Origin: CATOSP01 sp965237775 | GTDB taxonomy: Bacteria; Chloroflexota; Dehalococcoidia; Lucifugimonadales; UBA3495 | Length of the DNA stretch: 64,000 nucleotides | Assembly (NCBI GenBank): GCA_965237775.1 | Contig: OZ250155.1 | Coordinates: forward strand, 4,278,001 to 4,342,000 | Direction: 5' to 3' | Shown: positions 50,340-58,980 of the stretch, piece after piece | How the letters are laid out: every line of letters begins with the position of its first letter | How positions within the stretch are numbered: position 1 is the first letter of the stretch | Notes under the pieces: generated by a model | Database searches by the model: none | What the model was told of the DNA's origin: nothing | Seen by the model: the letters and a program-made list of their open reading frames with translations, nothing else | Program-made: the position numbers and the translations under genes

Positions 50340-52178
50340 CTATCGCGAGCGGTTCGTGCGCCTGGTAGGGGTGTCTGCAATGTAGCCGGACAGGTTGAGA
50401 GCGGTGTGTATCAGGCCGGTGTGTGAATACGCTTGGGGAAAGTTGCCCAGTTGCCGGTTGGAGTCCCTGTCAATCATTTCGGCGAAGAGGCCCAGATGGT
50501 TGGCATGACGTGTAATCATTTCATGGAAGTAATCGAAAGCCCGGTCGGTCTGCCCGGTGTAGATGAGGTTTCCAATCAGCCAGAAACTGAGCAGGGTGAA
50601 AGCGCCTTCTGGCTGGCCTTCCAACCCGTCGTCCGTTTCCTCCGGGAGATAGCGCCAGACCAGTGGGCCGTCGGTCAGTTCTCTTTCGATGGCGTCCAGA
50701 TTTTGCCGGACGCGGGGGTCGTCGCGCGGGACCAGGCCCATAAAAGGAATTGCCAGGTTGGAGGCGTCCAGGACATCGTTACCGTACCGCTGCCGGAATG
50801 CCTGCTTGACGGAACTCCATCCCGAATCCAGAATCTCGTACTTGATGCCGTCAGCAGCCAGAGACCAGCGACGGTACAATTGACGATGCCCCATAGCGGC
50901 GGCGATATATGCCGCGTAGTCTAGAGCGGCCCAGCACATCACCTTGGAATAAACGAAGTGTTGCTGCTCTCCGCGCACCTCCCAGACACCCCGGTCTTTT
51001 CGCCGCCAATTGTCCATAACGGTTTCGGCCAGGGAATTCACCAACTCCCAGGCTTCCGCCGGTATAGTTCCGTGAAGCACAAGCAAGGAATGGATGGAGA
51101 GAATGACTTCCCCGAAGACGTCCATCTGAATATGGTCCGCCGCGGCGTTGCCAATGCGGACGGGGTGGGAATTCTCATACCCCTTCAGATGGTCGAGGGT
51201 GCGCTCCCGGAGAGATGAATCGGGGCTGATGCCATAAACGATGCGGGTCCTGCGGCGGTGCAATTGGCACTGTTCCAACAGCCAGTGGATATAGCGGTCG
51301 GCCCCGTAAGTGTCACCCAGGCGATATAGCACATCCACCGTGAAGCTCGTGTCGCGCAGCCAGGAGAAACGGTAGTCCCAGTTGCGCGAACCGCCAATGG
51401 TCTCCGGCAGGCTCGTCGTCGGCGCGGCGACGATAGCTCCCGTGCGCCGATAGATCATGAGGTGAAGTACCAGGAAAGAACGGACAACGGCGTCGCGCCA
51501 AAGTCCATCGTAAGCCATCCCGGCTACCAACTCTTGCCAGTAGCGCCGGGTCAGGTCCAGTTTCTCCGCGGTGCGGAGCCGTTCGAGGCTGGCAGGACGA
51601 CCGTATGCCAGGACAAAGGTCGCGGTCTCTCCTTCGGCCAGAGTGAAATCACAGGTGACGCCGCGTTCGTCGAAGGGGAGCGGGATGGTGGCAAAGAGGA
51701 ACAGGGTCTGACCGCCTCCCCGGGCTTCGACTGCGCCGACGGATGGGCTGCCGCGCAGCGGACGAAAACCGGGAAGAGTCCGGGCGTAATCGTGCCGGGG
51801 CTGGAAGTCGCAGCGAAGTTCCACCTCCCCGGTGTGGCATGTAACTATTCGGTGGATTTCCGGAGGGTTACTCGGCAGCGTATCCGGTTTGCCGTCGCGG
51901 TCATCATCCGAAATTGGCATGAAGTCCGTGATGGATACTGTGCCCGTGCCGGTCCTGAACGTGGTTTCAAGAATGTTGGTGTCGGCAATGTATTCCTGCC
52001 GCGCCTCAAGACCGGGGCCGACGGGACTGATCCGGTACCGCCCCCCAACTTCGGGGTCGAGGATGGCGGCGAAGACGCTGGGAGAGTCGAAGCGGGGGAA
52101 GCAACACCAGTTGATCGAGCCGTCGGTCCCGACAAGCGCCGCCGAGGACATGTCACCGATCAGTCCGTATTCGTACAT
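50340..52178 (-). CDS. Glycoside hydrolase family 15 protein (glucoamylase/trehalase-like)
   Basis: 612 residues, cytoplasmic. The N-terminal beta-sandwich starts YGLIGDMSSAALVGTDGSINWCCFPRFD, typical of prokaryotic GH15 proteins. The (alpha/alpha)6 barrel has GGSRNWDYRFSWLRDTSFT, GVWEVRGEQQHFVYSKVMCWAALD with the general acid Glu, and LGLFAEMID where the general base Glu normally stands in AEEID; here Glu is followed by Met. It would release glucose from trehalose or alpha-glucans. Trehalase activity is common in this subgroup. No clear Shine-Dalgarno precedes the ATG; AT-rich TTTATTCTAAAG suggests a short leader. Confidence 0.92.
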   Translation of the reverse strand: MYEYGLIGDMSSAALVGTDGSINWCCFPRFDSPSVFAAILDPEVGGRYRISPVGPGLEARQEYIADTNILETTFRTGTGTVSITDFMPISDDDRDGKPDTLPSNPPEIHRIVTCHTGEVELRCDFQPRHDYARTLPGFRPLRGSPSVGAVEARGGGQTLFLFATIPLPFDERGVTCDFTLAEGETATFVLAYGRPASLERLRTAEKLDLTRRYWQELVAGMAYDGLWRDAVVRSFLVLHLMIYRRTGAIVAAPTTSLPETIGGSRNWDYRFSWLRDTSFTVDVLYRLGDTYGADRYIHWLLEQCQLHRRRTRIVYGISPDSSLRERTLDHLKGYENSHPVRIGNAAADHIQMDVFGEVILSIHSLLVLHGTIPAEAWELVNSLAETVMDNWRRKDRGVWEVRGEQQHFVYSKVMCWAALDYAAYIAAAMGHRQLYRRWSLAADGIKYEILDSGWSSVKQAFRQRYGNDVLDASNLAIPFMGLVPRDDPRVRQNLDAIERELTDGPLVWRYLPEETDDGLEGQPEGAFTLLSFWLIGNLIYTGQTDRAFDYFHEMITRHANHLGLFAEMIDRDSNRQLGNFPQAYSHTGLIHTALNLSGYIADTPTRRTNRSR

Positions 52179-52371
52179 CTTTAGAATAAATTCGGAGCTA
52201 TTCGCGGGCAGTGGCTACTCTATCACCGGGGTCAGGTGATATGCAACGAACGCCCATTTCTTTTTCACGGCAGTCCATCTCGGACACCGAAGCCGGCAAC
52301 TCGTTCCAGCCGTGATTCTCCGCAGGAAGGGTTTATATCCGCTGAAGCTCGTGTATCTTCTCCACACTGCG

Positions 52372-54717
52372 TCAACGTCGGCCCCGGTGGTCGGACACGC
52401 GGACGCCGCCGTCATATATCTCGCGTAAAATGGGAGATTGGGTCCCGGCCCAGTGCAATGCCAGGTAGTGTTTTGCGCGGGTGGCTGCTATGTACAGCAG
52501 CTTTTGGTTGAACGTCGTATTCGCGAAGGTCGAATTCACACCCAAAACGATTACGGCGTCGTATTCCAGACCCTTAACGTCTGGGATGCGGGCCAAGACT
52601 ATTGGAGACTCAGCCGAGCCGTCTTCAATAACGTTTGTGTCCGTTCGGTCATGCTCGGAGCAGAATTTCTTAAACAGCGTCATGGTGGCTATGTCCCGAG
52701 ACAGGATGGCAATCCTAGCCTTCGTCATCCCCTCTAACGTTCGGATTCTATCAAGTTCCTCAAGAATAGAGCGGAACATGTCCTCGCGTATGCTGTGAAT
52801 ATGATACTCAGGACGATTCCCCTCACGGCCGTAGGGAACAGGCGCGTTTATGTTCTTGTCGAAGAGCCGCAGAATCCGGTTGTTGAATCTGGTGATATGC
52901 TTGTTTGCCCGGTAGGAAACTCGGGCTTCCTGTACCTTCAGGTTTTTTCGGCCCAGGACCCACTGTAGTTCGCCCCAGCGCCGGACGCCCCGATATGGGG
53001 TAAGCCGTTGCACTGAGTCCCCTAAGATGGTGAACCAGTTGTTGACGGAGCTCAAACTCAACAGTTTGAATTCGATGGGCGAAACGTCTTGCGCTTCATC
53101 AACCACTATGTGTCTATCGCGCGGGGCAATGTTCCCGTTGAGCAGGTGGTCCAGGTAAGCAATCGCCGCCACGTCTGAGTCCTGGAAACCACTGGCCCGC
53201 CTCTCGGCTACGGTCTCACATAACACGCTGATATCTTCTTCGGACAACGCGCCCTTTATCGGCGGCGCCTGTTGCCTGTCGGCAAACATAGCCAAATACG
53301 CGTCCCGGGCGTCGTGTTTCGGCCAGAAAGCGTCACACCAAGGAATGACGCTCCGAGTCTGGACTTGCTGCCTAATCTGATACCCTTCGAGACCGGTGAA
53401 CCTGCTCCCATAGTCGCCGGTTTCCCAGACCAAATCCATAACCCGCCCGATAAACGCATCGCGCAGCGAGTTTAACCTGCACTCGCGGCCAAATCCGGAA
53501 GCCAGGCTCGCGCAGGCTTGTAGTATCTGACTCGGCTCGATGGTCAGCGTGGCGGACCCAGCGGAACCGGGGTCATCGACACTCAACACCGGCGGCGTTC
53601 CAAAGGCTCTCCCAGTTTGGGCAACCAGTCTTCTGTAATGGCGCTCTATAGCATCCACCATCGCTATAGAGGACTTGAAAGTCTCCGCCCGCTCATTGAA
53701 TCTGGTCAATTTCCCGTTCTTGAGCAGATCGTTCCAAATATCAGGTTCGACGGTCATTCGGAAAGACAGGGAGTCCTGAATCCACTCGCGCATCGTCGTC
53801 TGCCGGACTCTCTCGCGAACATCCAAAGCAGGGAGCAGGTCGGCGACGTAATCCATGAAAGAGTTGGACGGGGCCATAAAAAGCGTAGTATCCGGGGTCG
53901 GCTTTTCGGCATTGGGAAGGTCATTGAATGGCGAGAGGAGGAAGGCGATGCGGTGGAGTCCGATTTCGCTTTTCCCGCTGCCAGCCGACCCCTGGACTAC
54001 CAAGACTCTGTCAGAGTCGTTAGCGATGGCCTCGTATTGGTGTGGTTGAATGGTCTCTACGATTACGCTCAGATGCCCATCGCCGGTTAAACTCAGCGCC
54101 TCGGTTAACGCCACTTGGCGGGGTTGCGCCGCCGGCGGCAACTGCCTACGGTAGACGTCGTTCAAGTCGACTAGCCGCTGGTCTCTCACCCTCAGGTGGC
54201 GCTTGAGGTCAGTCCTGACCGAGACATATCCCCCGGGAGCCGGGAAACCTTGTTCGTTGGTGTACCATATTCTTGCCGCTGGGACTGTCCAGCTATAAAT
54301 GTCGTGCCCGTCGATGTGGGAAACCCCCAGATACATCACCTTGGATAGCCTTGCGATGCGGCTCTCTCGGGGTTCCACGGGCTTCCAATACGGCGAGTGG
54401 GTTTCATCGAACCCGGGCTCCTCCGCTATGCCCTCATCTTCATCCGGGTCGTCCCAGCCCGACTCAAAAACTAAATAGTCGACGCGGCCAAAATACGGTT
54501 GATTGAGGGCAGCCGTCAGGCTATCTTGCAGACTCTCCATGACACGTTGGATTTTGTCGGCGGTCTTGGAGTGGGCTGCTTCCGCGGGCCTTCTGGCCTC
54601 TCGTAGGGCCAAGTCCTCGCGGATTGCTTCCACTACCGTCCGCAGCTTTTCGCTTTCTTGATCGTAGGCCTCGGCGTATTCCGGATCGGTTTCGTATCTT
54701 TCGTTTCCCAACATCAT
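52372..54717 (-). CDS. HelD-like superfamily 1 helicase/ATPase
   Basis: 781 residues from ATG with GGGAGGG 5 bases upstream; a GTG 11 codons earlier lacks a site. A long N-terminal coiled-coil-like region (AYDQESEKLRTVVEAIREDL) is followed by Walker A QGSAGSGKSEIGLHR (about 243-257), the Walker B DEAQD in VVDEAQDVSPIE, the Arg motif SYRANKHIT and the C-terminal YIAATRAKHYLALH. This layout fits HelD/HelR-type ATPases that release stalled RNA polymerase rather than UvrD. Monocistronic, with 193 bases to the GH15 gene. Confidence 0.87.
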   Translation of the reverse strand: MMLGNERYETDPEYAEAYDQESEKLRTVVEAIREDLALREARRPAEAAHSKTADKIQRVMESLQDSLTAALNQPYFGRVDYLVFESGWDDPDEDEGIAEEPGFDETHSPYWKPVEPRESRIARLSKVMYLGVSHIDGHDIYSWTVPAARIWYTNEQGFPAPGGYVSVRTDLKRHLRVRDQRLVDLNDVYRRQLPPAAQPRQVALTEALSLTGDGHLSVIVETIQPHQYEAIANDSDRVLVVQGSAGSGKSEIGLHRIAFLLSPFNDLPNAEKPTPDTTLFMAPSNSFMDYVADLLPALDVRERVRQTTMREWIQDSLSFRMTVEPDIWNDLLKNGKLTRFNERAETFKSSIAMVDAIERHYRRLVAQTGRAFGTPPVLSVDDPGSAGSATLTIEPSQILQACASLASGFGRECRLNSLRDAFIGRVMDLVWETGDYGSRFTGLEGYQIRQQVQTRSVIPWCDAFWPKHDARDAYLAMFADRQQAPPIKGALSEEDISVLCETVAERRASGFQDSDVAAIAYLDHLLNGNIAPRDRHIVVDEAQDVSPIEFKLLSLSSVNNWFTILGDSVQRLTPYRGVRRWGELQWVLGRKNLKVQEARVSYRANKHITRFNNRILRLFDKNINAPVPYGREGNRPEYHIHSIREDMFRSILEELDRIRTLEGMTKARIAILSRDIATMTLFKKFCSEHDRTDTNVIEDGSAESPIVLARIPDVKGLEYDAVIVLGVNSTFANTTFNQKLLYIAATRAKHYLALHWAGTQSPILREIYDGGVRVSDHRGRR

Positions 54718-54786
54718 CGATTCCCTCCCATGTGGTGAACCTGCCGCCACAACCCAAGCCGCACGGACATTATCGCGGACGAACGC

Positions 54787-55815
54787 TCAAGCTACCTCTA
54801 TCCCTTGCAACTCTTGAATCTTCTCCTTCAGCCGCGCCTCATCTCCGGGCTTGTCCACAGGCAGAGTAAAACCCATCTGGGTGGCGTAGGAACCGTATCG
54901 CTCCTTCACCTTGTCCACGATCTGGTCGTGAGTGCCTATCGTGGCGAAGGTCTCGACCATCTCATCGGTGATTACTCCGGACATATCGTCCCACTTGCCC
55001 GCCGAAGCCAGCCGGTTTAGCTCCAGGCACACATCTCCCCAGCCATGTACATCCATCACACCTTTGTAGGTGCGTGTGGAACCATAGAATGCGATGCGGC
55101 GCTTGGCCGCTTGAAACGCCTCGTCAAGTTGCTCCTCATTCTCACCCATCACCAGGAACCCGCCGGTGCTGATCTCGATGTCTTTCAGAGTCCGTCCCGA
55201 CCTCTTGAGCCCCTTTTCCAGGTTCGGGAGGGCCACCTCGTCCATGTACTTGGCGGTCATGAACCCGTGTGGAAGCACGCCGTCGCAATGTTCCCCTGCC
55301 AGCCGGAACATGTACGGCCCCACCGCTGCGATGAATATCTTTGGATGCGGGTAGTCGATGGGTCCGGGATTGAAGTGGGGCGTGATCAAACTGAATTTGT
55401 AATGCTCCCCGTCGAATCGGAGAGGTCCCCCGTTTTGAAAACTGTCCCAGATCGCCTTCACAGATAGCACGTAATCGCGCATCCTCGGGCCGGGAGCAAC
55501 CCAGGGAATGCTGAAGCGGCGCTCGATGTGTCCCTTGACCTGACTGCCCATGCCCAACCGGAATCGCCCCTGGGAATATTTCTGCAATTCCCATGCCATG
55601 TACGCGGTGGTCATCGGACTGACCGGAAACACCACCGCAATCGACGTGCCCAGCAGCGCCTTTTCGGTATGCTCGGCGGCCAAAGTCAGGGCCATGAACG
55701 GGCTGGAAAAGTCCTCGTTGGTGTTGATCCCGTCATAACCCATTTCCTCGGCCCATCGTGCCCTATCCGGAATCTTGCCGAGATCGTCCCTGGGGATGCT
55801 ACCGAATACCTTCAA
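54787..55815 (-). CDS. LLM-class F420-dependent oxidoreductase (TIGR03617-like)
   Basis: 342 residues from TTG with AAGGAG 7 bases upstream. Luciferase-like barrel: DRARWAEEMGYDGINTNEDFSSPF, TEKALLGTSIAVVFPVSP, MTTAYMAWELQKYSQGRFRLGMGSQVKGHIERRFS and IFIAAVGPYMFRLAGEHCDGVLPHG match the TIGR03617 group of predicted F420-dependent oxidoreductases. Third luciferase-like gene of the window; substrate unknown. Confidence 0.88.
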   Translation of the reverse strand: MKVFGSIPRDDLGKIPDRARWAEEMGYDGINTNEDFSSPFMALTLAAEHTEKALLGTSIAVVFPVSPMTTAYMAWELQKYSQGRFRLGMGSQVKGHIERRFSIPWVAPGPRMRDYVLSVKAIWDSFQNGGPLRFDGEHYKFSLITPHFNPGPIDYPHPKIFIAAVGPYMFRLAGEHCDGVLPHGFMTAKYMDEVALPNLEKGLKRSGRTLKDIEISTGGFLVMGENEEQLDEAFQAAKRRIAFYGSTRTYKGVMDVHGWGDVCLELNRLASAGKWDDMSGVITDEMVETFATIGTHDQIVDKVKERYGSYATQMGFTLPVDKPGDEARLKEKIQELQGIEVA

Positions 55816-56062
55816 TGTATGACTCCTTCCACCCGGCCTGGACTACGGTCTGGAATTTTGAAAATTAGAATAACACCGGAAGCTCTCGCCGGGACCAGTC
55901 GCGAGCCGCCAAAACGCCGTGATTTGGGTCTCTGAGAGCCGACCAGGGAAGACCCATCACTTTACTTGAATGCGGCAACAATGTAGGATGGTTAAGCTCC
56001 GGGTTCCCACCCATTCGGACCCGCTTTTCAAATACGGCGCTATCCCCTTAAGAGACGACGCA

Positions 56063-58354
56063 ATGAGTCTGCAACACCAGCCGGGCCAGTCATCGCCACT
56101 CGAGGCTCCCCCGATCAATCCAGAATTCGCCGATGCCCTTGACCAACTTACGGCGTTGGCGCGGCGCGGGCACTCCCCATCCAGCCCGTACTACAACCCG
56201 CCCAACGAGTGGCTGCTGGCCAACGTGCCCGTCCTTCAAGACATGCCCCAAGAGACTCAGGACCGTATCCTGGAAGAAGCCTCCCAGGTGGAACGCGAGG
56301 CCGCGGAAGCCAACGCCGATGGCAGGGCAGCCCGGCGGGCTTGGCCCGAGGTGGCGGTCAGACTCGACAGCGGCGGCCTGGCCTTCTTTAGCCAACTGGG
56401 AGTAGTCCGGCGTCCTGACCTCACCCAATACCTGGTGGACGGTTTCTCCCGGAACCGGGACGCCGAGGCATTCAGTGAGGAGAACCAGACCCTGTTCGCG
56501 GAAGTCTTGCCCTACATCACCAGCTACATGGAGCGCAGCTTTCAGGCCGGAGAGACAATCGTCCAGTCAGACCGGCAAATCTGCGACGCACCGGAACGCT
56601 CGTTCCACGCCCGTCAACTTCTCTTCGGCACCCGGTACATGCAAATCCCCATCATGTGGCGGCAGTTGACCTTTGACCTGCCCTCGGGAGACCTAAACAG
56701 CCCGCCCGACATCCTGGAAGTTTCCATTCCCCACTGGCTCGAGGACCTGGGCCTGCCCGATGAACTGATTTCACGAATTCAGGAAGCCGGCCTCCCCCAG
56801 CTCGTCTTCAAGGCCCCAACCAAGGGGCTCTCGCTCCATTTGGGTTTCGATTACGTCGGAGAACACAAGATGGGGCCGCTCTCCATCGCCATGTTCCTCG
56901 TCAAGCAGAAGCGGGGCTTGGCGATCCAGGCGGCGCTCAGCCTGGCCAGCGCGAAGACCCTGTCCGGCAACATGAAGAACACGGCGATGCTCACCATCGG
57001 TCCTTCGCTCCACGGAAAGAGCACGTTAACGATCATGATCGAGCTGGCCAATAGCGAGCTTTCCAATCATCTCGGCCTGACGGAAGACCCTGATGAGGGC
57101 GTCTTCCCCATGAACGACGACATCATTCTGCTTCAACCTCTCCAGGAAATCATCGAAACTTCCAGGAACGGGAAGGCTTTTCGCATCACCCACGGGATTG
57201 ATGGCACCGAGAACAACTTCTACGCCATGCCCTTCGGCCTGAACGAGGCCGAAGACCCCATCACTTACGAGGCCGTCCGGGGGACCAGGGAAGCCCCCAA
57301 CGCACAGGAGACGCTGGAGAACGTGCCTGTCAGCCTAGAACAGGCCGCTCCCAACTACCTGCAAAACCCGGTACGGAACATGCGGGTGACCCTGTCCCGG
57401 CCTCGCTTGATCGCCCGGAAAGGTTCACGCCACCTGATAGAAACCATCACCGGAGGCGAGCTTAGCGACAGCGTCCACGTGCCAATGGAGAATACCGACC
57501 GCATCTTCTGGCAAGCGGTCATGCGGCAGAACACCGTGATCCCACCGCTCCGGAAAGTGAACCTAGAGCAGTACATTCGCGTATTGATGTATGGTGAGGC
57601 TGTGCAGATGGGGGCCGCGGTCGGGGCAATCGGTAGGCCCTACGTCGAATATTTCTCGGACCCCTTCATCATCGGGTTGGAAGACGAGAACGCCAACCTG
57701 ATGCACCAAACACTGCAGCAGATTCACGACGGCGGGATGCCCCAGGAGTATTACGTCTTCAACACCGGCGGGGTCGGGGCCGACAGCAACGATGAAGCCA
57801 GCGGCGCTCTGTACAGAAAAATCCCCCGTGAATTGACCCTCATGCTCCAGGAGGCGCTGCTACGGGAAGCCGTTGAGTTCGAGCACGACTCCGGCCTGGG
57901 CTCGGACATCGCCGTGGGCATTCTGAACCGCCAGGGAGAGCGGGTAGTGGACCTCCGCTCCCAATGGATACCCAGTGAAATCTACGGCGTCCAGAACTAC
58001 AACCGCCGGGTTGTAGAAATTGCCCGCCGCCGCTATTACGGCCGAGACTCCCAGGACAAGGCCGGCATCCTGCGCTACACCAAGGTCAATAACGTGCTGA
58101 TCGATCTGAACGACATCCCGCCTCCGACAAGCGAACGCGAATTGGCCTGGATTTTGGCCTTCTTCTGGAGCGTGGACCAGGCGTACGATTCTCTACCGGT
58201 GCTTGCCGAAAACCGGGGCCAAGGCCTACGGCCCGCAGCAGACGATCTGGCGTCTATCTACCGTATGTTCGAATCGGCCTTGGACCAGGGGCTCACGCTG
58301 CGGCGTGAGAGCCAGGTGGCCTTGCGTGAACTCGGTATCGGTAGCGGCAGCTAG
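56063..58354 (+). CDS. Divergent phosphoenolpyruvate-carboxykinase-like protein
   Basis: 763 residues from ATG 56063; ATG 55970 is possible but adds 31 non-conserved residues. The middle part follows the ATP-type PEPCK order: DYVGEHKMGPLSI for the YxGExKKG loop, IGPSLHGKSTLT for the GLSGTGKTTLS P-loop, NDDIILLQP for the GDDEH kinase-2 region, LENVPVSLEQ, NMRVT for NTRVS, VIPPL, and YYVFNTGGVGA for YLVNTGWNG. Several catalytic residues look replaced, including the second Lys of YxGExKKG and the MHCSAN His. About 230 extra N-terminal residues exist. It may bind nucleotide without PEPCK activity. Confidence 0.72.
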   Translation: MSLQHQPGQSSPLEAPPINPEFADALDQLTALARRGHSPSSPYYNPPNEWLLANVPVLQDMPQETQDRILEEASQVEREAAEANADGRAARRAWPEVAVRLDSGGLAFFSQLGVVRRPDLTQYLVDGFSRNRDAEAFSEENQTLFAEVLPYITSYMERSFQAGETIVQSDRQICDAPERSFHARQLLFGTRYMQIPIMWRQLTFDLPSGDLNSPPDILEVSIPHWLEDLGLPDELISRIQEAGLPQLVFKAPTKGLSLHLGFDYVGEHKMGPLSIAMFLVKQKRGLAIQAALSLASAKTLSGNMKNTAMLTIGPSLHGKSTLTIMIELANSELSNHLGLTEDPDEGVFPMNDDIILLQPLQEIIETSRNGKAFRITHGIDGTENNFYAMPFGLNEAEDPITYEAVRGTREAPNAQETLENVPVSLEQAAPNYLQNPVRNMRVTLSRPRLIARKGSRHLIETITGGELSDSVHVPMENTDRIFWQAVMRQNTVIPPLRKVNLEQYIRVLMYGEAVQMGAAVGAIGRPYVEYFSDPFIIGLEDENANLMHQTLQQIHDGGMPQEYYVFNTGGVGADSNDEASGALYRKIPRELTLMLQEALLREAVEFEHDSGLGSDIAVGILNRQGERVVDLRSQWIPSEIYGVQNYNRRVVEIARRRYYGRDSQDKAGILRYTKVNNVLIDLNDIPPPTSERELAWILAFFWSVDQAYDSLPVLAENRGQGLRPAADDLASIYRMFESALDQGLTLRRESQVALRELGIGSGS

Positions 58355-58398
58355 CTACTTCCCGCACCCCAAACCGCCGCCAGGGGGACACCACCCGT

Positions 58399-58887
58399 TT
58401 GGCAGGAGAACCGCCTAACGGAAGCCGCGAGTCCAGCGCCCCGCCTCACTCCAGGGTTGAGCGGTGGGGTAGCTGTGTGGCCCATGCCAGCGCACTGATT
58501 TTCGGTGCTCCGCTTGGGTTTTTGCTATTAGGCTTCCCTTGGGCGCTGGCCCCTTGCCCCGTCGTCGCGTACATGGTCTCCCGCTCTTTTCGGCGCAGGA
58601 GATTGGCGTGGGGGGCGTTTCAAGCCATGCAGGCGTGCGTGGTCCAACTCTTGGTCTTCGCGTTCGCCGCCGCCGGGGCAGCGGACCTTTTCCTGACCGA
58701 ATTCGCGTTCCTCGTTGCCATTCTCCTGTTCCTCTACTCCCTCGCCGGCGCGCTCGACTCCTTCCTGGGTTTCGACTTCCGGTACCTGGGCATAGGCCGA
58801 TGGTTGGAACGTGTCTCGGCGATAAACCTGGAACGTCCCGAACCCCGCCGCCGGTGGTTCCGGAGGGGCAGCAGAGACGACAGGTAG
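58399..58887 (+). CDS. Small membrane protein, DUF4870-like
   Basis: 162 residues starting at TTG. A hydrophilic N-terminus leads to RWGSCVAHASALIFGAPLGFLLLGFPWALAPCPVVAYMV (two helices), a basic SRSFRRRRLAW loop with AFQAMQA, then two more helices and an Arg-rich tail. The HASALI...LAPxxxY pattern and the AxQAxxxQ segment fit DUF4870/Tic20-like proteins of unknown function. The exact start is uncertain because no clear ribosome site is visible. Confidence 0.6.
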   Translation: MAGEPPNGSRESSAPPHSRVERWGSCVAHASALIFGAPLGFLLLGFPWALAPCPVVAYMVSRSFRRRRLAWGAFQAMQACVVQLLVFAFAAAGAADLFLTEFAFLVAILLFLYSLAGALDSFLGFDFRYLGIGRWLERVSAINLERPEPRRRWFRRGSRDDR

Positions 58888-58888
58888 T

Positions 58889-58916
58889 TTGACATTGGCC
58901 CATTTCGTGATATATT
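58889..58916 (+). promoter_or_regulatory. Sigma-70-type promoter of the ABC importer operon
   Basis: TTGACA at 58889-58894 and TATATT at 58911-58916 with a 16-base spacer; perfect -35, one mismatch in -10. A start near 58923 would give a leader of about 58 bases. The -35 overlaps the stop of the preceding membrane-protein gene. Confidence 0.75.
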
Positions 58917-58980
58917 GTGGCCTCTTGATACTTATTATTTGGCAATTCGCATCGTATTTCATAATCTGGGAGGCTGAAAC

